From Actinomycetes bacterium (GTDB lineage Bacteria; Actinomycetota; Actinomycetes; Streptosporangiales; Streptosporangiaceae): 64,000 nucleotides of DNA. The DNA is taken from positions 124,001 to 188,000 of the forward strand of contig JAJYTD010000005.1 of NCBI GenBank assembly GCA_021793235.1, given 5' to 3'. A program made the translations under genes and the position numbers. The notes below the pieces were generated by a model. That model was not told the origin of the DNA, searched no databases, and was given only the letters and a program-made list of their open reading frames with translations. Of this stretch, positions 27,048 through 35,207 are shown piece by piece; positions within the stretch are counted from its first letter, which is position 1; each line of letters opens with the position of its first letter.

Positions 27048-30000
27048 CTAGAGGAGGCGATGTCGACTGACGTGAGGAACGCTGCGGCTCTGGAGGGCCC
27101 CGTTAGCAGGTTCCGTGAGACGTCGGAGTCGGGCGAGAGCGACCTGTGCTGCTCGGTGTTCGGCGGCTTGCTCGGGGTTGCGGATTGTCTTGGCATCTCC
27201 CAGTGGCGCTGGGTCACTGATGTCGTAGCGGTGTCGGTACAGCGCAACGGCGGCCGCTTCGTTCTCCCATCGTGTTCGGGCTCTCGGCTGCGCCGTTGGC
27301 GTGCCAAGTCGCGAGAGCCACGCGGTACCGGCGTCCTGTGCTTCTTGGACGAGTCGCCGGGCGGCAGCCTCGATGAGGGTCTGCCGCGTAACGAGCGCCG
27401 TGTGCATGTCGCCGGTGATGGGCTCGGCAGGCGTCGCGATGAGCCCGGCGACCCGTGGTCTGCGGTTCTTGCCCGGTGCCAGTTGGCTGGTGGCTTGGTC
27501 GAGCATGGTCGCCAGTTGGGCGGCGGGGTCGATCTGCTCGTCGCCGGGCGTCAGGCGGGGCGCGAGCGCGTTCAGCGCGACGGCGGCGAGGTGTCCGGCG
27601 GCTTCGTGTCGGGCGAGCGCTGCTTCGAGGCGTTCGTAGTAGGGGCTGGTGAACACGTCGTCGGCCACATCCTCGGCGAAGGGTGCGATGTCGAGCAGGG
27701 TCGCCCAGCGGTCGATCTGGGTTTCGCGGGCGAGCACGTCGTACTCGTCCATCAGCGTGGACAACGAGGCGTGGCGGTCGACCTCGAGTTTCAGCGTCTC
27801 GGTGGCCGACAGGTCAGCGTCGCTGCGCCCCAGGACTTCGGCCAGGCGGTCGAGAAGCGTCAGCGGCCCCCGCTGGTCGAGATGCGGCTCGACCTCGTGC
27901 GGGTCGGGCACCATCACGTAGGCATGGTTGGAGTGCTTGCCGCGTGTCATCGTCACGTAGAACAACTCTCGCGACGAGGCCTCGGGATCGACAAGTGCGT
28001 GCGCGGTATCGACGCTGGCTCCTTGGGCGCGGTGAACCGTGGAGGCGTAGCCGAGTTCGAGTTCCTCGCGCACGTACTTCGCAGGCAAGACGAGAGCCTT
28101 GCCGTGAGGCTGGTCGCCGCGCCCCAGCCGCCGCACGGCGAGCGAGCCATCGTCGTAGCGGTGAGTGACTTGCCAACGGTCGCCGTTCTTAACCCACGTT
28201 CTGCCGATCGACAGGCGACGCTCGTTGAGCCGGGTAACGACGAGATCGCCGACGCCTGCGGTAGTGCCGTCGTGCAGACGCAGGCCATCGGCCTCAACCT
28301 GTCCGGATTCAATCAGGTCAGTGCGGGCTCGTTCGTTGAGTTGGGCGACCATCTCGCCGGTGCCCGCGATCATCAGCGTGCGCAGGCCTTCGTCGCGGTC
28401 GGTGCGCCATGCCTCGTAGATCGCATTGAGCATCGTCTCGGCGTCACCGTCGAGCAGTCTGCCCCGCTCGTCGTATTCGTCGAGCGCATCAGTGCTTCCG
28501 TGCCGCAGGCCCAAGCTGGCAGTCTTCTCCCACTCGTTGGCGAAGCGTCGGACATCGGTGAGTTCGGGAACCTGATCGCGGTGGCGCACGAGCATCCCGA
28601 ACGCCCCGCCCGTCTCGACGGCACTCAGCTGCGCCCAATCCCCGATGAGCACGACCTTGGCTCCGACCTCGGCAGCGTGCTCGGCGATGCGATCGAGCGC
28701 GAGCGTTCCTGCGAGGGAGGACTCGTCCACGAGCACGAGCTGCCCGGCTTCGAGGTTCCAGCGCCCTTTGGCGTGTTCGTAGAGGAACTTCGCTGTGTTC
28801 TCCGCCCGCACGCCGAGCGAGTCGCCGAGCACTTCGGCGGCAGCTGCTGACGGCGCGAGGCCGATCACCGAGTCGCGGCCATGCGCGGCTGTCCACGCCC
28901 GGTGCAGGGCACGTAGAGCGGTGGTCTTGCCGGAACCGGCGGGGCCGACGAGTAGATCGAGGGTCAGTCCGGAGCGGGCGATGCAGGTGATTGCGACGGC
29001 CTGGTCGGGGTCGAGCCGTACGCCCCTGATCTTGCGGGAGGTGTGGCGCGCGACGAGTCGCGCTGTCAGTGCTGGCCCGCTGGTGTGCTGGCTGTGCGCG
29101 AGGAGCCGCTGCTCGGCGTCAAGGATGTCTTGGCTGGAGTATGCGATCTGATCGACCGGCTGGAACCTGTTGCCCTCGCCCTCGACGTAGTGGGCTGGCA
29201 CGGCCCGGCCGTAGTCCGGGGTGAGCCGGAGCGATTCGGCTTCGGCGAGCGCGACGATCTGATCAAGCACCCGGATCCGGTCGTCGGTGGTTGCGAACCG
29301 GACGCCCATAATTTGCCGCATCGTCTCGGCGTGCAGGTTCCATCGCCCCCAGGTTGCACGCCGATTCGCTACCTCCATCAGCACAACGGATGCGAGATCC
29401 TCGATCTGCTCCAGACCAAGATCGTCCGCGCGCAGTCGGGCTTCGGTCGCACCCCGGTCGAGCAGGTGTTGCGCCCAGGTGGGTGCGTCATGGCCGAGCA
29501 CGACCTCGGCACGCTCCCGCCAGTCGGCGGTGAGGTCGGCCAGCGAGTGCAGTTCCTTCTCGGGCCTCGTCTCCAAGGTCGCCTGCTGGCGGAGCTTCGC
29601 AATCGTCGCCGCCGAAGGTTGCCGCCCGTGCTCGGAGACGTACTGCTCGATCAGCCGGTTCTTGACCTGCTCGATACCCTCTGCACCGTCGCTGCCGCCG
29701 GGCGTGCGACGCGAGAACTCCGCGATCAACGCGGCCGGAACGCCCTCAATCTCCCACCCCGTGTTGCGGTCTTTGCCCCGGTCGACGGGCACCCACGTCA
29801 CGCCGAGCAGCCGCGCGGTGTGGTCGGTGACAAAGGCGTTATAGGACTCCGAGAGAGCGACAGCCGCCTTGTGCAGGCGGCGCGAATCGAGGGTCCGCCA
29901 GCGTCCGTCGTCGCCCTGCACCTTGTTAGACACGACTACATGGGTATGTAGTTGCGGGTCGGCGGCTCTGCTGTCGTAGTGGTCGAAAGCGGTGGCGATC

Positions 30001-30617
30001 ACACCCATGATCGGCATCTGCGCGATACCACCCGCACCGACACGGGTTGCGGCGACGCGATCTTCCAGCAACGCGATCGTGTCGCGCATCGCGGCGTGAT
30101 GCGCCTGCGCAATGAGCGCTTGTGTGCCCGCGTCGGCCACGCCCCAGATCGCACTGACCGACTTCGGTGGTGAGAACGTCAGGTCGAAACCTGCAACCGC
30201 GGTGCGCGGCTTCTTCGCAACCTCTTCCTCACGGATGCGCTGCACCGCCTCTACTCGTGCCTCGCCCCGCAAGTCGGGGTCGAGTCGTGCAACGCGGGTC
30301 GCAATCCGCTCGCGTGGGGGTTGCAACGAGGGGAACCTCTTGCCGAGCTTCTCCCCGGTGACCGGGTGGATGCCGTCACCGAGCAATCGGGCCAGGTGTT
30401 CCTCGGTCACTGTGTCGCCCTCGGCCAACGCTGGCGTGCGTCCGTCGTCGAGGCTCATCAGGCCGGTGCCGACCCACGTTCCGGGCGGGTTCCCGGTCTC
30501 GGTGTAGTACCGGGTCAGCGGGCTGCTCATCTCGCGGTCGCCGTCACCGACAACGACTGATTTCAGCAGGTATTCGTAGCCCTTGCCTGACGACATGACT
30601 CGGATGGTCATCACCAT
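27048..30617 (-). CDS. MobF-family conjugative relaxase-helicase (TraA-like)
   Basis: 1189 residues. It would nick oriT, stay bound to the 5' end and unwind the transferred strand. The N-terminus contains the catalytic tyrosines (GKGYEYLLKS, Tyr14/Tyr16), and the metal-binding histidine cluster is at ATAFDHYDSRAADPQLHTH (about 210-220). The helicase half has Walker A LLVGPAGSGKTTALRAL (about 557), DEAD-type LVLVDESSLAG (about 627) and the RecD-like motif ELGYASTVHRAQGASVDTAH. GGGGAGG precedes the ATG. No coupling protein or type IV secretion genes are adjacent, so the element would need help to transfer. The oriT is probably in the gap just upstream. Confidence 0.92.
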   Translation of the reverse strand: MVMTIRVMSSGKGYEYLLKSVVVGDGDREMSSPLTRYYTETGNPPGTWVGTGLMSLDDGRTPALAEGDTVTEEHLARLLGDGIHPVTGEKLGKRFPSLQPPRERIATRVARLDPDLRGEARVEAVQRIREEEVAKKPRTAVAGFDLTFSPPKSVSAIWGVADAGTQALIAQAHHAAMRDTIALLEDRVAATRVGAGGIAQMPIMGVIATAFDHYDSRAADPQLHTHVVVSNKVQGDDGRWRTLDSRRLHKAAVALSESYNAFVTDHTARLLGVTWVPVDRGKDRNTGWEIEGVPAALIAEFSRRTPGGSDGAEGIEQVKNRLIEQYVSEHGRQPSAATIAKLRQQATLETRPEKELHSLADLTADWRERAEVVLGHDAPTWAQHLLDRGATEARLRADDLGLEQIEDLASVVLMEVANRRATWGRWNLHAETMRQIMGVRFATTDDRIRVLDQIVALAEAESLRLTPDYGRAVPAHYVEGEGNRFQPVDQIAYSSQDILDAEQRLLAHSQHTSGPALTARLVARHTSRKIRGVRLDPDQAVAITCIARSGLTLDLLVGPAGSGKTTALRALHRAWTAAHGRDSVIGLAPSAAAAEVLGDSLGVRAENTAKFLYEHAKGRWNLEAGQLVLVDESSLAGTLALDRIAEHAAEVGAKVVLIGDWAQLSAVETGGAFGMLVRHRDQVPELTDVRRFANEWEKTASLGLRHGSTDALDEYDERGRLLDGDAETMLNAIYEAWRTDRDEGLRTLMIAGTGEMVAQLNERARTDLIESGQVEADGLRLHDGTTAGVGDLVVTRLNERRLSIGRTWVKNGDRWQVTHRYDDGSLAVRRLGRGDQPHGKALVLPAKYVREELELGYASTVHRAQGASVDTAHALVDPEASSRELFYVTMTRGKHSNHAYVMVPDPHEVEPHLDQRGPLTLLDRLAEVLGRSDADLSATETLKLEVDRHASLSTLMDEYDVLARETQIDRWATLLDIAPFAEDVADDVFTSPYYERLEAALARHEAAGHLAAVALNALAPRLTPGDEQIDPAAQLATMLDQATSQLAPGKNRRPRVAGLIATPAEPITGDMHTALVTRQTLIEAAARRLVQEAQDAGTAWLSRLGTPTAQPRARTRWENEAAAVALYRHRYDISDPAPLGDAKTIRNPEQAAEHRAAQVALARLRRLTEPANGALQSRSVPHVSRHRLL

Positions 30618-30801
30618 GACCGCCCCTCCCCGAGACCGTCACGGGAAGGGCGGTCTCGGGGGTCAGGTGCGCGCGCAGCGCGCGGCTCGCACTCCTAGTG
30701 CCAGACGTGTGGAGGGCTGAAGCAGGCCGCTACTGGCACCGCGCATCACGCGCTGGTGAGCGAACGAACGAAGACCTGATAGGCGCGCATGGCGAACTAT
30801 T
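30618..30801. other. Candidate oriT / divergent promoter region next to the relaxase gene
   Basis: About 185 bp between the divergent relaxase and ABC-F genes. It contains a GCGCGC-rich stretch (about 30669-30686) and a 7-bp inverted repeat, GTGCCAG (30698-30704) with CTGGCAC (30733-30739). It also contains TCAC-GCGCTG-GTGA and a short GAAC direct repeat. MobF oriT sites usually lie directly beside the relaxase gene and carry inverted repeats near nic. A nic site cannot be assigned from sequence alone. Confidence 0.3.
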
Positions 30802-30817
30802 TATCACAGGTGTGATA
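30802..30817. promoter_or_regulatory. Palindromic operator upstream of the ABC-F gene
   Basis: TATCACA-GG-TGTGATA, a perfect 7-bp inverted repeat with a 2-bp spacer, lies 11 bp before the ABC-F ATG and overlaps a -10-like GATAGT. It is AT-rich in a GC-rich context. The most likely ligand is the TetR-family protein encoded two genes downstream, giving autoregulation of the ABC-F/TetR/MFS operon. Confidence 0.65.
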
Positions 30818-30827
30818 GTTTGGAGCT

Positions 30828-32501
30828 ATGGCTCATCTTGATGTCGCCTCGGTGGCGTACACGCTGGCGGATGGTCGCCCGCTGCTACGCGACGTCTCGC
30901 TCAGCCTGGGGGCGGGTGAGCGGGTCGCCGTGATCGGCGCGAACGGCGCTGGAAAGAGCACACTGCTTCGGATCGTCACGGGCGAACTCTCACCGGACTC
31001 CGGCGCGGTGACTCGTGGCGGCAGTTTGGGCGTGATGCGTCAGTTCGTCACGGGCGCGACGGTCAGCGAGTTGCTGCTGTCGGTCGCGCAGCCTGTGATC
31101 CGCGATGCCGCCGCACATCTCGCTCGCTCTGAGGTCGTGATGAAAGAGCAGGGCACTACCCAGTCGCAGATGGCGTACGCGGCGGCTGTCGCCGCATGGG
31201 GCGAGGTGGGCGGCTATGACACCGAGGTGTTGTGGGATGTCTGCACGGTCGCCGCACTCGGAGTGCCGTTCGAGCGGTGTCGCGACCGGTCGTTGTCGAC
31301 GTTATCGGGTGGTGAGCAGAAGCGGCTTGCGCTGGAGGCGCTGCTGCGCGGCCCGGATGATCTGGTGCTGTTGGATGAGCCGGACAACTCGCTGGACGTG
31401 CCGGGCAAACGCTGGTTGGAAGAGCAGTTGCGCGCGACGGACAAGGGCGTGCTGTATGTGAGTCACGACCGTGAGCTGCTGGCACGGACCGCGACCTCGA
31501 TCGTGACACTGGAGCTCGGTGCGGCGGGCAACACCGCGTGGACGCATCCGGGCGGATTCGACACCTACCACCGCGCGCGGGAGCAGCGGTTCGAGCGGTT
31601 GGACGAGCTGCGCCGCCGCTGGGACGAAGAGCACGCGAAGCTGCGCTCGCTCATGCTCATGTACAAGCAGAAGGCCGCTTACAACTCTGACATGGCCTCC
31701 CGGTATCGGGCAGCGCAGACCCGGCTGACGCGGTTCGAGGAGGCCGGGCCTCCAGAGGAGCAGCCTCGCGAGCAGCGCCTTCAGATGCGGTTGCGCGGGG
31801 GGCGCACCGGGAAGCGGGTGTTGACCTGCGAGGCGCTGGAGCTGACGGGTCTGATGCGTGCGTTCGATTTCGAGGCGTACTTCGGTGATCGGGTCGCGGT
31901 GCTCGGCTCGAACGGGTCGGGCAAGTCGCACTTCTTGCGCCTGCTCGCGGCCGGGGGCACCGACCCTGCCCCGGGGCAGGAGCCCGTGACCGACGCGAGG
32001 ATCGAACCCGTGCCGCACCGGGGAGCAGCACGGCTCGGTGCGAGGGTTCGGCCGGGATGGTTCGCTCAGAATCGCAGCCGCCCCGACCTCGCGGGCCGTG
32101 CACTGCTGGACATCCTGCACCGCGGTGATGAGCACCGCACCGGCCTTCCCCGAGAGGACGCCTCGCGGGTGCTTGCCCGCTACGAACTGGCGACGTCCGC
32201 CGAACAGCACTTCGACTCGCTTTCAGGAGGACAGCAGGCGAGGTTCCAGGTGCTGCTGCTGGAACTCGGTGGGGCGACGATGCTGCTGTTGGACGAGCCG
32301 ACCGACAACCTCGACCTCGTCTCCGCCGCAGCCCTCCAGCACGCGCTCGGGGCGTTCGAGGGCACGGCGCTCGCCGTGACGCACGATCGTTGGTTCGCAC
32401 GTGACTTCGATCGTTTCCTCATCTTCGGAGCCGACGGGGACGTCTACGAGAGCAGCGAGCCCGTGTGGGACGAAGCCCGCGTCACCAGGGAGAGGAAGTA
32501 G
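30828..32501 (+). CDS. ABC-F family ATPase, probable ribosomal-protection antibiotic resistance protein
   Basis: 557 residues with two ABC domains and no membrane helices. Domain 1 has Walker A GANGAGKST (37-45), signature LSGGEQKR (about 160) and Walker B VLLDEPDNSLD. Domain 2 has LGSNGSGKS (about 359-367), LSGGQQAR and LLLDEPTDNLDLV. The interdomain linker (about 245-320) is long, charged and helical, as in ABC-F proteins that enter the ribosomal E site to dislodge drugs. Operon partners (TetR regulator, MFS pump) and the mobile context favour resistance over a housekeeping role; the drug class is not predictable. A weak GGAG is 2 nt before the ATG, so translation may be leaderless. Confidence 0.88.
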   Translation: MAHLDVASVAYTLADGRPLLRDVSLSLGAGERVAVIGANGAGKSTLLRIVTGELSPDSGAVTRGGSLGVMRQFVTGATVSELLLSVAQPVIRDAAAHLARSEVVMKEQGTTQSQMAYAAAVAAWGEVGGYDTEVLWDVCTVAALGVPFERCRDRSLSTLSGGEQKRLALEALLRGPDDLVLLDEPDNSLDVPGKRWLEEQLRATDKGVLYVSHDRELLARTATSIVTLELGAAGNTAWTHPGGFDTYHRAREQRFERLDELRRRWDEEHAKLRSLMLMYKQKAAYNSDMASRYRAAQTRLTRFEEAGPPEEQPREQRLQMRLRGGRTGKRVLTCEALELTGLMRAFDFEAYFGDRVAVLGSNGSGKSHFLRLLAAGGTDPAPGQEPVTDARIEPVPHRGAARLGARVRPGWFAQNRSRPDLAGRALLDILHRGDEHRTGLPREDASRVLARYELATSAEQHFDSLSGGQQARFQVLLLELGGATMLLLDEPTDNLDLVSAAALQHALGAFEGTALAVTHDRWFARDFDRFLIFGADGDVYESSEPVWDEARVTRERK

Positions 32502-32506
32502 GAGTC

Positions 32507-33112
32507 ATGCCAGCACGGATCGATCCGGAGGAACGGCGTCAGCAGGTGATCGAGGCGGCGTTCCGCCTCGTGGTGGCCGAGGGCATCGAGGGTGTGTCGC
32601 TGCGGAAGGTGGCCGATGAGTCCGGTCTGAACATCGGCTCGGTGCGGCACTACTTCGACGGACATCACGATCTGCTCACCGCCGCGGCGGAGGAGGCGGG
32701 CGCCCGGATGGGTCGCCGTCTCGCTGCCCATGCGGCCGAAGGACTGCGCGGGCTCACCGGTGAGGCGGCACTCGACGCCCTGCAAGCCCTGGTCGAGGCG
32801 GTCATGCCGGTCGATGAGCCGCGTCGTGACGAGGCGATCGTGGTGGTCGAACTGATCATGGCGTCCCGGACCATGCCGGTGTTCCGCGCAATGTCCGCGC
32901 GCATGGCCGCCGACCTCGCTGCTGTCTTACGCGAAGCGCTCGACTTCCTCGACGTGCCTGACGTTGACCTCGCTGCGGCGCAGCTCGCCGCCGTGATCGG
33001 CGGGCTGACGCTGGACACCGTGACGCCGCACGGCGATCTGAGCGTCGAACGCATGCGAGCCGTCCTACGGGCGCATCTGCGGATGCTGCTCGCGAAAGCG
33101 TGTCCTGGGTGA
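32507..33112 (+). CDS. TetR-family repressor of the ABC-F/MFS operon
   Basis: 201 residues from ATG 32507. The N-terminal HTH is IEGVSLRKVADESGLNIGSVRHYFDGHHDLL, typical of AcrR/TetR. The C-terminal helical ligand-binding domain runs from about 55 to 195. It begins 5 bp after the ABC-F stop and its stop overlaps the MFS start (TGATG), so all three genes are one unit. The palindrome at 30802 is the likely operator. Probably de-repressed by the same drug the operon exports or protects against (inference). Confidence 0.88.
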   Translation: MPARIDPEERRQQVIEAAFRLVVAEGIEGVSLRKVADESGLNIGSVRHYFDGHHDLLTAAAEEAGARMGRRLAAHAAEGLRGLTGEAALDALQALVEAVMPVDEPRRDEAIVVVELIMASRTMPVFRAMSARMAADLAAVLREALDFLDVPDVDLAAAQLAAVIGGLTLDTVTPHGDLSVERMRAVLRAHLRMLLAKACPG

Positions 33113-34299
33113 TGCGTATGCCTGCGTGGTTGTTCACACTGCTGGCCGCTGCGTTCGTGCTCTACACCGACGACTACGTGATCGCCGGGATCCTGCCTGA
33201 ACTCGCGGCCGATCTGGGGGTCGCCGAGGGACAGGCCGGACAACTGGTCACCGTGTTCTCCCTGAGCGTCGCCATTGCTGCACCGGTCGCGGCAGTCGTT
33301 CTCGCGGCGGTGCCACGGCGGAGACTGTTCACGACCGCGTTGCTTGCCTTCATCGCCGCGAACGTCGCCGCCGCGGCCACTGATTCGTTTGCGGTGTTGA
33401 CGGTGCTGCGCGTTGCCGCTGCGTTGGCGGCAGCGGCGATGACTCCGGCACTGTTCGCGTTCACCGCCCGCCACGCACCAACGCAGAAGGTCGGCAGGTA
33501 CCTCGCCATCGTCTCTCTCGGCGTCACGGGATCAATCGCAGCCGGAGTGCCGCTTGGCACCTGGATCGGCGGTGTCCTCGGCTGGCGAGCGACCTTCGCG
33601 ACGATGGCCATCGCAGGGGCTCTCGTCCTCGTCCTCGTGCTCAGCACGCTGCCCCGCTCCGAGGGAACCGACGACACTCCACGGCTGGCCGAGCAGTTCC
33701 GCATCCTGCGGCGAGCTCCGATCTCACTCGGATTGATGGCGAATTGCCTGCTCATGACCGGCTCGATGATGATGCTCACCTACCTCGCCCCCTACCTGGC
33801 CGAGACCACTACAGCAGGCATCGAGGAACGCGCACTCGCCTTCAGCCTGTCCGGGATCGCCGGCATCGTGGGCATCTGGCTCGGTGGGATCGCTACCGAC
33901 CGCCTCGGTGCGGATCGAACCCTGCTGATCGGTATCGGCACGATCGTTGCCACGATGATCGTCCTCTGGGTGCTCTGGACAGCCAGACCCGCTCCACTGC
34001 CGCTCGTGCTGGTCGTCGCGACGCTGTGGGGCGGTATGGCGTTCTGGAACTCCCCGGCAATCCAAGCCCGCCTGCATCACCTCGCCGGTCCGGTCTCCGG
34101 GCAAGCGCTGGCGCTGAACACTTCCGGCACCTACCTCGGAGTGTCCATAGGAGCTGCGACAGGAGGCAGCATCCTCTCCGTCGCAGGGGTGGGCGCGCTT
34201 CCCCTTACGGCAGCAGGCTTCGCCGTTTCGGCGCTTCTATTGTTGGCATTTGTTTCCCGAAGCAAGCTCGTCCCTGTACCGGCAGCCGATGATGATTAG
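33112..34299 (+). CDS. MFS drug-efflux transporter (DHA1 type)
   Basis: 395 residues with 12 predicted membrane helices. Motif A-like AVPRRRLFTTALL follows helix 2, and motif C-like GVPLGTWIGGVLGWRATF is in helix 5, both typical of proton-driven drug antiporters. The start at 33112 overlaps the TetR stop. Cytoplasmic loop 6-7 is SEGTDDTPRLAEQFRILRR. Substrate unknown; being co-operonic with ABC-F suggests a shared drug. Confidence 0.9.
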   Translation: MRMPAWLFTLLAAAFVLYTDDYVIAGILPELAADLGVAEGQAGQLVTVFSLSVAIAAPVAAVVLAAVPRRRLFTTALLAFIAANVAAAATDSFAVLTVLRVAAALAAAAMTPALFAFTARHAPTQKVGRYLAIVSLGVTGSIAAGVPLGTWIGGVLGWRATFATMAIAGALVLVLVLSTLPRSEGTDDTPRLAEQFRILRRAPISLGLMANCLLMTGSMMMLTYLAPYLAETTTAGIEERALAFSLSGIAGIVGIWLGGIATDRLGADRTLLIGIGTIVATMIVLWVLWTARPAPLPLVLVVATLWGGMAFWNSPAIQARLHHLAGPVSGQALALNTSGTYLGVSIGAATGGSILSVAGVGALPLTAAGFAVSALLLLAFVSRSKLVPVPAADDD

Positions 34300-34307
34300 G
34301 CCATGCC

Positions 34308-35204
34308 GTGCAGTTCTTTCGCCCGCTTACGGCGCGCACTCAGGCGGTGCACCGTCCTGTGGGGCCGGTGGCCTATGACTGTGTGAAGGTCATCGTCGTC
34401 CGCGACGGTTCCGCATTTGTGTTCAGTGAATTCGGTCGGCAGCCGGTCAAGTCCGGTGATGTGATCTTGCTGGGCGCAAACGTGCTGGCAGGATCGGAGC
34501 CTGAGGGACACATCACCGTGACCACGATCTATCTCGACACTGACTATGTGCTCGACCAGGTGCGCTGGCAATACGCTGCATTCCTGCACGACCGGCTTGA
34601 CGCGCGAGGGCTCGCAGAGACGATCTATACCGAACCCTCGCAGTTGCTCCGACTCGGCGAGGATCGGGCCGGGATGATGATGCCGTGGCTGGATGAGTTG
34701 GTGGCACTTAGCGTCGATGGCGACTTCGTGAGCCACTACTACCGGATGCAGGCGCTGTGGTTCCAAATCGCATACGTCATCGCCCCGTTTGTCAAAGTCT
34801 CGCCTGTGCGCATTTCACCCTCGCAGCGTGCGCATATCCGGCCCACGTTGCCTAGGGATCGTCGCTTTACACCGTTGCGCATTGAAGTTCGGAGGGCCGC
34901 TGCCTTGCTGCGGGAGTACCCTGCAAGGCGGTGGACGCTGGAAGACCTTGCCACAGAGGTTCACCTGTCGCCGTCGCGGCTGTCCAGCGTGTTCGTGGAG
35001 GCGTACGGCAAAACCCCGTTGGCGTTCCTGACGATGATCCGCGCCGAACATCTCGCAACGCTGTTGCGAGAGACTGATCTGACCGTCACCGCCGCGATGC
35101 AGCAAGTGGGCTGGCGCTCGCGCTCCCACGCCACCCGCTTGTTCCGTCAGTACGTCGGTGTCAGCCCCGGCCGCTACCGCACGATGGGCATGCAGAGCGT
35201 CTGA
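34308..35204 (+). CDS. AraC-family transcriptional regulator, right copy
   Basis: 298 residues from GTG 34308, 8 bp after the MFS stop, so probably co-transcribed with the resistance operon. Same architecture as the 24347 copy: N-terminal sensor domain and C-terminal paired HTH (RWTLEDLATEVHLSPSRLSSVF; SRSHATRLFRQYVGVSPGRYR). About 84% protein identity to that copy, in opposite orientation, and the two enclose the cargo. The gene ends 3 bp before the truncated helicase frame begins. Confidence 0.87.
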   Translation: MQFFRPLTARTQAVHRPVGPVAYDCVKVIVVRDGSAFVFSEFGRQPVKSGDVILLGANVLAGSEPEGHITVTTIYLDTDYVLDQVRWQYAAFLHDRLDARGLAETIYTEPSQLLRLGEDRAGMMMPWLDELVALSVDGDFVSHYYRMQALWFQIAYVIAPFVKVSPVRISPSQRAHIRPTLPRDRRFTPLRIEVRRAAALLREYPARRWTLEDLATEVHLSPSRLSSVFVEAYGKTPLAFLTMIRAEHLATLLRETDLTVTAAMQQVGWRSRSHATRLFRQYVGVSPGRYRTMGMQSV

Positions 35205-35207
35205 ACG

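Noticed and set aside
26957-27307. 116-residue minus-strand ORF (and several short ones at 27.3-28.4 kb)
   Set aside because: Alternative frame of the relaxase 3' end; low-complexity and no RBS.
30821-30831. TGGAGCTATGG identical to 11 bases of the tRNA-Ala end, possible second att site
   Set aside because: It is the RBS and start codon of the ABC-F gene; the match does not extend and is explained by SD plus ATG.
24347-35204. Classical composite transposon flanked by insertion sequences
   Set aside because: The flanking inverted copies are AraC genes, not transposases, and no transposase or IS ends were found.
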